Origin: Bdellovibrio sp.
GTDB taxonomy: Bacteria; Bdellovibrionota; Bdellovibrionia; Bdellovibrionales; Bdellovibrionaceae
Length of the DNA stretch: 9,427 nucleotides
Reading direction: 5' to 3'
NCBI GenBank assembly: GCA_017745015.1
Contig: JAGIAF010000126.1
Coordinates: 1 to 9,427 of the forward strand
This document shows, piece after piece, positions 6,945-9,427 of this stretch. Made by a program: the position numbers and the translations under genes. The notes under the pieces are model-generated. The model was not told where the DNA came from. It did not search any database and saw only the letters and a program-made list of their open reading frames with translations. Position 1 is the first letter of the stretch. Each line of letters opens with the position of its first letter.

Positions 6945-7755
6945 ATGAAAGCTGGGTTGATCGCAATTAATCTTGCGGCGATTATCTTTGGTACGGCGGC
7001 ACTCTTTGGCAAGCTGCCAGTTTCTCCTGTTTGGATTGTTGCACTTCGTGGCGCGTTCGCTTGCATCGCACTATTGTTGCTTGGATTGATTCGCGGTGGC
7101 CTGGTTGCTGTTCGCAGCAAAGCGCAAATCAAAGCGCTCATTATGACGGGTGTATTGCTCGCGGTGCACTGGTTGACCTTCTTTGCTTCGGTTCAGCTTG
7201 CTGGAGTTGCCATTGCGACCTTGACCTTTGCAGCCTTTCCGCTTTTTACGGTGATCTTGGTGGCTTGGAGTAAACGAAAAGTTCCAACGCCTCTTGAAAT
7301 AGGAGCGGGGATCGCGATTCTAATTGCCGTAGGTATGTTGGTGGACATTCATGCCGATGGACTTGCATTGTTAGGTGCAGTCTCTGGATTTGTATCAGCT
7401 ATCGCGTTTGCATATTTTGGAATTAAAGCAAAGCGTCTGACGGGAGAGTTGCCCCCACTGACAGTGTCCTTAGGGCAAAATCTGTCGTGGCACTGATTCT
7501 GCTTCCATTTTTGCCATTCACTTCGCCGATGCCTCACACCTCTACGGAGTGGATGTGGCTTATTGCGCTGGGTGTGGTTACGACGGCCTTGATGCATCAG
7601 TTGTATCTATTTGCTTTGACTCGATTGTCAGCAGCGACGTGCAGCGGTTTTATCGCCTTAGAGCCAGGCCCATTACTTTGTGGGTGGTGCTTAGCGGGGT
7701 TTTGATTTTGGGCGCTTCCTTTGCGCTTCTTCGCGCCGAAAAGAGTGCACTGTAA
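6945..7755 (+). pseudogene. EamA/DMT-family transporter, broken by a frameshift and an internal deletion
   Basis: This is the remnant of an inner-membrane permease of the drug/metabolite transporter superfamily (two EamA repeats, normally 10 helices and about 280-300 aa). The first frame gives 183 aa with several clear hydrophobic segments, starting MKAGLIAINLAAIIFGTAAL, and ends by reading LGQN-LSWH-stop at 7494-7496. The family sequence resumes in another frame as VVALILLPFLPF from about 7484, consistent with loss of a single base there. It continues to SGFIALEP at 7643-7666, then hits a stop at 7703-7705 because the frame shifts again. From 7669 a third frame restores PITLWVVLSGVLILG and ends at 7753-7755. 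The expected segment between ALEP and PITLW (about 13 residues of a late helix) is missing, implying a deletion of 3n+1 bases, perhaps 37-40. Codons are otherwise intact, so the damage looks recent. There is no ribosome binding site at 6945; coupling to the upstream lipoprotein is likely. Substrate unknown. Confidence 0.88.
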
Positions 7756-7776
7756 GCGTGGTCTAGTTTTGCTGCG

Positions 7777-7831
7777 GTATTTACACACAATTTACATATT
7801 ATTTGACGATATGTAAATTGTATGTAAATAC
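7777..7831. promoter_or_regulatory. 23-bp near-perfect inverted repeat with four phased TTTACA half-sites (putative operator)
   Basis: The left arm (7777-7799) and right arm (7809-7831) are inverted copies of 23 bp with one mismatch (7786 against 7822), separated by a 9-base spacer. Each arm holds two copies of one hexamer: TTTACA at 7780 and 7791, and TGTAAA at 7812 and 7823. The steps of 11, 21 and 11 bases are close to one, two and one helical turns, so all four half-sites face the same side of the DNA. A -35-like TTGACG occupies the spacer. This is the layout of a cooperative repressor or activator operator controlling the 75-aa gene. The binding protein is unknown; the AbrB-like or HTH-TPR proteins downstream are candidates only by proximity. 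Confidence 0.65.
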
Positions 7832-7832
7832 T
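7803..7832 (+). promoter_or_regulatory. Putative promoter embedded in the inverted repeat
   Basis: TTGACG (7803-7808, 5/6 match) and AATACT (7827-7832, 4/6 match) are 18 bases apart. The right arm of the inverted repeat fills the whole spacer, so a bound regulator would block or reposition RNA polymerase. Expected transcription start is near 7839, about 21 bases before the ATG at 7860. An alternative -10 is TAAATA at 7825-7830 with a 16-base spacer. Confidence 0.42.
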
Positions 7833-7859
7833 GAATGGGAGAGATCAAAGGAGATCCCC

Positions 7860-8087
7860 ATGAGTGCAATGAAAGAACACTACCACGAACACATCTATGC
7901 CGCAGACTATGTCGAAGAAAACACAGCTTCCGAGGCATTCATGGATTATCTTCCAGCTTTTCCTGAAGAGATGAAGATCGGTTCTCTCACTCTTGGCAGT
8001 CATGGTGTGATGTTGCGTTTTTCGCCTGAAGGTTATGTCTTGATGATGAGTGAAATCCCAACGCCGCTGAAGCCTTTGCCTGTTTAG
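7860..8087 (+). CDS. Small protein of unknown function, 75 aa
   Basis: I do not recognise this protein. The start at 7860 is clear: AAAGGAG (7847-7853) lies six bases upstream. A TTG at 7803 would open the frame earlier but falls within the predicted -35 element. The sequence is soluble and acidic to neutral. A His/Glu/Tyr-rich N-terminus (KEHYHEHIYAADYVEEN, 5-21) is followed by AFMDYLPAFPEEM and then by alternating strands, KIGSLTLGSHGVMLRFSPEGYVLMM, ending TPLKPLPV. The HYHEH cluster could bind metal, but there is no matching known motif. No signal peptide or membrane segment is seen. Its position directly behind the four-site operator suggests tight regulation. It does not look like a standard toxin or antitoxin. 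Confidence 0.72.
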   Translation: MSAMKEHYHEHIYAADYVEENTASEAFMDYLPAFPEEMKIGSLTLGSHGVMLRFSPEGYVLMMSEIPTPLKPLPV

Positions 8088-8190
8088 ATACTAGCTCTTA
8101 GTGTGGTTTGTGGAGCGTCCTGTGACAATTTAGCGACAACATACTTCAGCGATTCTATCCTAATAGCAAGTACGTTGGAGTAAGCACAAC

Positions 8191-8445
8191 ATGAGTAAAT
8201 CAGCTGCTACATCAAAAGCTTCTAGAAAAAATCAAACCACAATCCCAGCCCGCGTTCGTAGAGCGTTGAGAATCGCTAAAGGCGATACACTTCTTTGGGA
8301 AGTGAACGGCGATGAAGTGACGATTCGTGTGATCGGCCGAGTGAATGTAGATTGGTCGAAGGCTTCCGAGATGTCTCTTCTAGAGTGGACTGTTTCTGAA
8401 GAAGAAGCTGCAGAAGCGCTAGAGGAAGCTAGAAGTCCCATCTAA
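8191..8445 (+). CDS. AbrB/SpoVT-type antitoxin-like DNA-binding protein, PrlF-like, 84 aa
   Basis: This is a small swapped-hairpin AbrB-fold protein. The domain covers about residues 10-51: SRKNQTTIPARVRRALRIAKGDTLLWEV, then VTIRVI, the usual K-x-Q-x-T-I-P and GD-x-L-x-W pattern of antitoxins such as PrlF and MazE. The C-terminal tail (MSLLEWTVSEEEAAEALEEA, 61-80) matches the L-x-EW plus acidic helix seen in PrlF-family antitoxins, where it contacts the toxin. These proteins dimerise, bind palindromic operators and usually repress their own operon. No YhaV-, MazF- or RelE-like toxin lies on either side: the next frame is an HTH-TPR regulator and the previous gene is the 75-aa orphan. It may therefore be a solitary antitoxin or a repurposed regulator. 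The RBS is GGAG at 8177-8180, ten bases before the ATG. I see no convincing promoter in 8088-8190. Confidence 0.83.
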   Translation: MSKSAATSKASRKNQTTIPARVRRALRIAKGDTLLWEVNGDEVTIRVIGRVNVDWSKASEMSLLEWTVSEEEAAEALEEARSPI

Positions 8446-8499
8446 GCGAAGGGGCCGCATTGTCCTCGGGTCTGGTTACTAGCCTCGCCAGTGGCGGCG

Positions 8500-8527
8500 T
8501 TGACATGTGATCCCATTCATCTACGCT
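8500..8527 (+). promoter_or_regulatory. Putative promoter for a leaderless HTH-TPR mRNA
   Basis: A perfect TTGACA (8500-8505) is followed 16 bases later by TACGCT (8522-8527), which keeps the three most conserved -10 positions. The expected transcription start, about seven bases beyond, falls on or next to the ATG at 8534. This would give an mRNA without a leader and would explain why no Shine-Dalgarno sequence is present. A short palindrome, CGCCAGTGGCG (8486-8496), lies just upstream of the -35. Confidence 0.38.
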
Positions 8528-8533
8528 CATGGA

Positions 8534-9427
8534 ATGGCGAATGATTTTGTCGAAATCGACAACAGCGTTTTACGACAGGTTCTTCACTCTCGAGGAATTT
8601 CTCATGGGACGTTGGCAAAAGAACTTAATGTCACGACGAAGACCATTCAGCGTTGGTTGAATGGTTCGGTCAATCGTGTTCATACCGAGACCTTTAAGAG
8701 TTTAGAAAAGTGTCTTGGTCTGGTCGGAAGTGAGCTTCGTAAGACCGAGATCGACTTTGAAGTTCGCCCTGTGGATCCGTCTTTGCAAATTCTTTGTGAT
8801 CAAGATTTCTATCAACGGGTGCGTTGCAACTATGACTGGCACGGTTATCGAATTATTCTGAAATCCTATTTAAAAAGAGAAATTCCCACAGAGCAGCGTC
8901 TGCAAGCTTATAAGCAAATCGGTGCGGCATCGCTTTATATGGGCGAGGTGCAGTCGGGGAAGTACTTCTTTGAAAAAGCTTACAAGATTGCCGTCGCGAC
9001 TCGCAATGTGGAAGAACAAGTAGCAACTCTGATTTGGTTGGGCACGCGCACGGAGCTTATTGGAAGCTTCCAACAGTCCCTTGTGTATTTTCGGGAAGCT
9101 GAACAGTTACTGCCACAAATGAAGGACTGCTATCAGCAATCGAATTATCATTTTCTTTATGGTCGTCTGCTTCATTATCTTGAGCGCCATGAGGAAGCGA
9201 TTGCGAATTTGCGTAAGGCGATCTATCTCGATCTGAAATATAATAAGACCAGAGGATTTAGCACTTCCGTAAAATACTTCCATTTGATTGGCGTGTATTT
9301 GCGCACCCGTGATTTCAAAAACGGTGCCTTGATGATCCAACGCAGTTTACGAAATACGCAGCGCTGCGCTTGGGTTTATGGTCAATCCTACAGTTACTTT
9401 GCGGAACTCGTCTGGAGAGTGCAGACG
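8534..9427 (+). CDS. Helix-turn-helix transcriptional regulator with TPR repeats, C-terminus outside window
   Basis: The frame is open for 298 codons to the window edge, so the C-terminus is missing. Residues 9-62 form an XRE/Cro-type helix-turn-helix, with LAKELNVTTKTIQRWLNG (27-44) containing the recognition helix and TFKSLEKCLGLVGSEL closing the domain. From about residue 120 helical pairs resembling tetratricopeptide repeats follow: 134-153 (YMGEVQSGKYFFEKAYKIA), 167-195, 205-233 (HYLERHEEAIANLRKAIYLD) and 254-276. This architecture is that of regulators that bind DNA with the HTH and a peptide or protein partner with the TPR part; it is cytoplasmic. The ATG at 8534 is preferred; a GTG at 8507 is in frame but lies inside the promoter spacer. 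Neither has a Shine-Dalgarno sequence. The gene follows the AbrB-like gene by 88 bases. The ligand and targets are unknown. Confidence 0.85.
   Translation, partial: MANDFVEIDNSVLRQVLHSRGISHGTLAKELNVTTKTIQRWLNGSVNRVHTETFKSLEKCLGLVGSELRKTEIDFEVRPVDPSLQILCDQDFYQRVRCNYDWHGYRIILKSYLKREIPTEQRLQAYKQIGAASLYMGEVQSGKYFFEKAYKIAVATRNVEEQVATLIWLGTRTELIGSFQQSLVYFREAEQLLPQMKDCYQQSNYHFLYGRLLHYLERHEEAIANLRKAIYLDLKYNKTRGFSTSVKYFHLIGVYLRTRDFKNGALMIQRSLRNTQRCAWVYGQSYSYFAELVWRVQT

Noticed and set aside
7480..7500. Programmed frameshift in the EamA gene
   Set aside because: There is no classic slippery heptamer at the junction, and the second lesion removes part of a membrane helix, so decay explains both better.
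7803..7859. Longer start (TTG at 7803) for the 75-aa protein
   Set aside because: This TTG is part of the -35 element and operator spacer; the ATG at 7860 has a strong AAAGGAG.
8870..9340. Minus-strand frames 8870-9073 and 9107-9340
   Set aside because: They are antisense to the HTH-TPR coding frame, which is open and domain-supported across the whole stretch.
1..9427. CRISPR arrays, tRNA, rRNA, complete insertion sequences
   Set aside because: No regularly spaced repeats, RNA gene signatures or transposase-like frames were seen on either strand.

Overview
The window reads like a chromosomal stretch of a predatory or otherwise protein-degrading member of the Bdellovibrionota (Bdellovibrio-like). 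This is inferred from gene content, not from a marker gene. Many short genes encode exported proteins or lipoproteins, there is a chymotrypsin-fold lipoprotein protease, an S9D-type peptidase, a double papain-like exported protein and a helix-turn-helix/TPR regulator. AGGAG-type ribosome binding sites are well formed throughout. Base composition looks moderately AT-rich by eye; it was not computed.

Layout. Positions 1-1511 (minus) hold the first 503 codons of an exported S9 prolyl-oligopeptidase-family enzyme of the glutamyl endopeptidase (S9D/CGEP-like) type; its catalytic domain lies outside the window. Positions 1512-1968 hold no convincing gene, but carry a 133-codon open frame that runs in frame into the next gene. 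Positions 1969-4958 (plus) form a probable three-gene operon of exported proteins: 176 aa, 130 aa and a 658-aa DUF4105 (Lnb N-terminal periplasmic) protein that seems to carry a second papain-like Cys-His-Asp/Asn domain at its C-terminus. A short region full of inverted repeats separates this operon from a convergent ASCH-domain gene (5065-5424, minus). A chymotrypsin-fold lipoprotein protease (5485-6276, plus) diverges from the ASCH gene across a very tight gap.

Positions 6359-6574 and 6646-6942 encode a 71-aa helical protein and a 98-aa cysteine-rich lipoprotein, the latter with a plausible promoter. Two bases later begins a broken EamA/DMT-family transporter (6945-7755) with one single-base frameshift and one small internal deletion. 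Next is a striking 23-bp near-perfect inverted repeat (7777-7831). Its arms carry four phased TTTACA/TGTAAA half-sites around a TTGACG -35 box, and it sits directly upstream of a 75-aa orphan gene. A PrlF/AbrB-type antitoxin-like gene follows (8191-8445) with no toxin beside it. Last is an HTH-TPR regulator (8534 to the window end), whose promoter geometry suggests a leaderless mRNA.

How the genes fit together. The left two-thirds mostly encode envelope or secreted hydrolases and partners: S9D peptidase, DUF4105 operon, serine protease. The right third is DNA-binding and regulatory, with small orphan genes and signs of gene decay. No complete, clearly novel multi-gene system is evident. The best candidates for undescribed biology are the secreted DUF4105 operon and the phased operator in front of the 75-aa gene.
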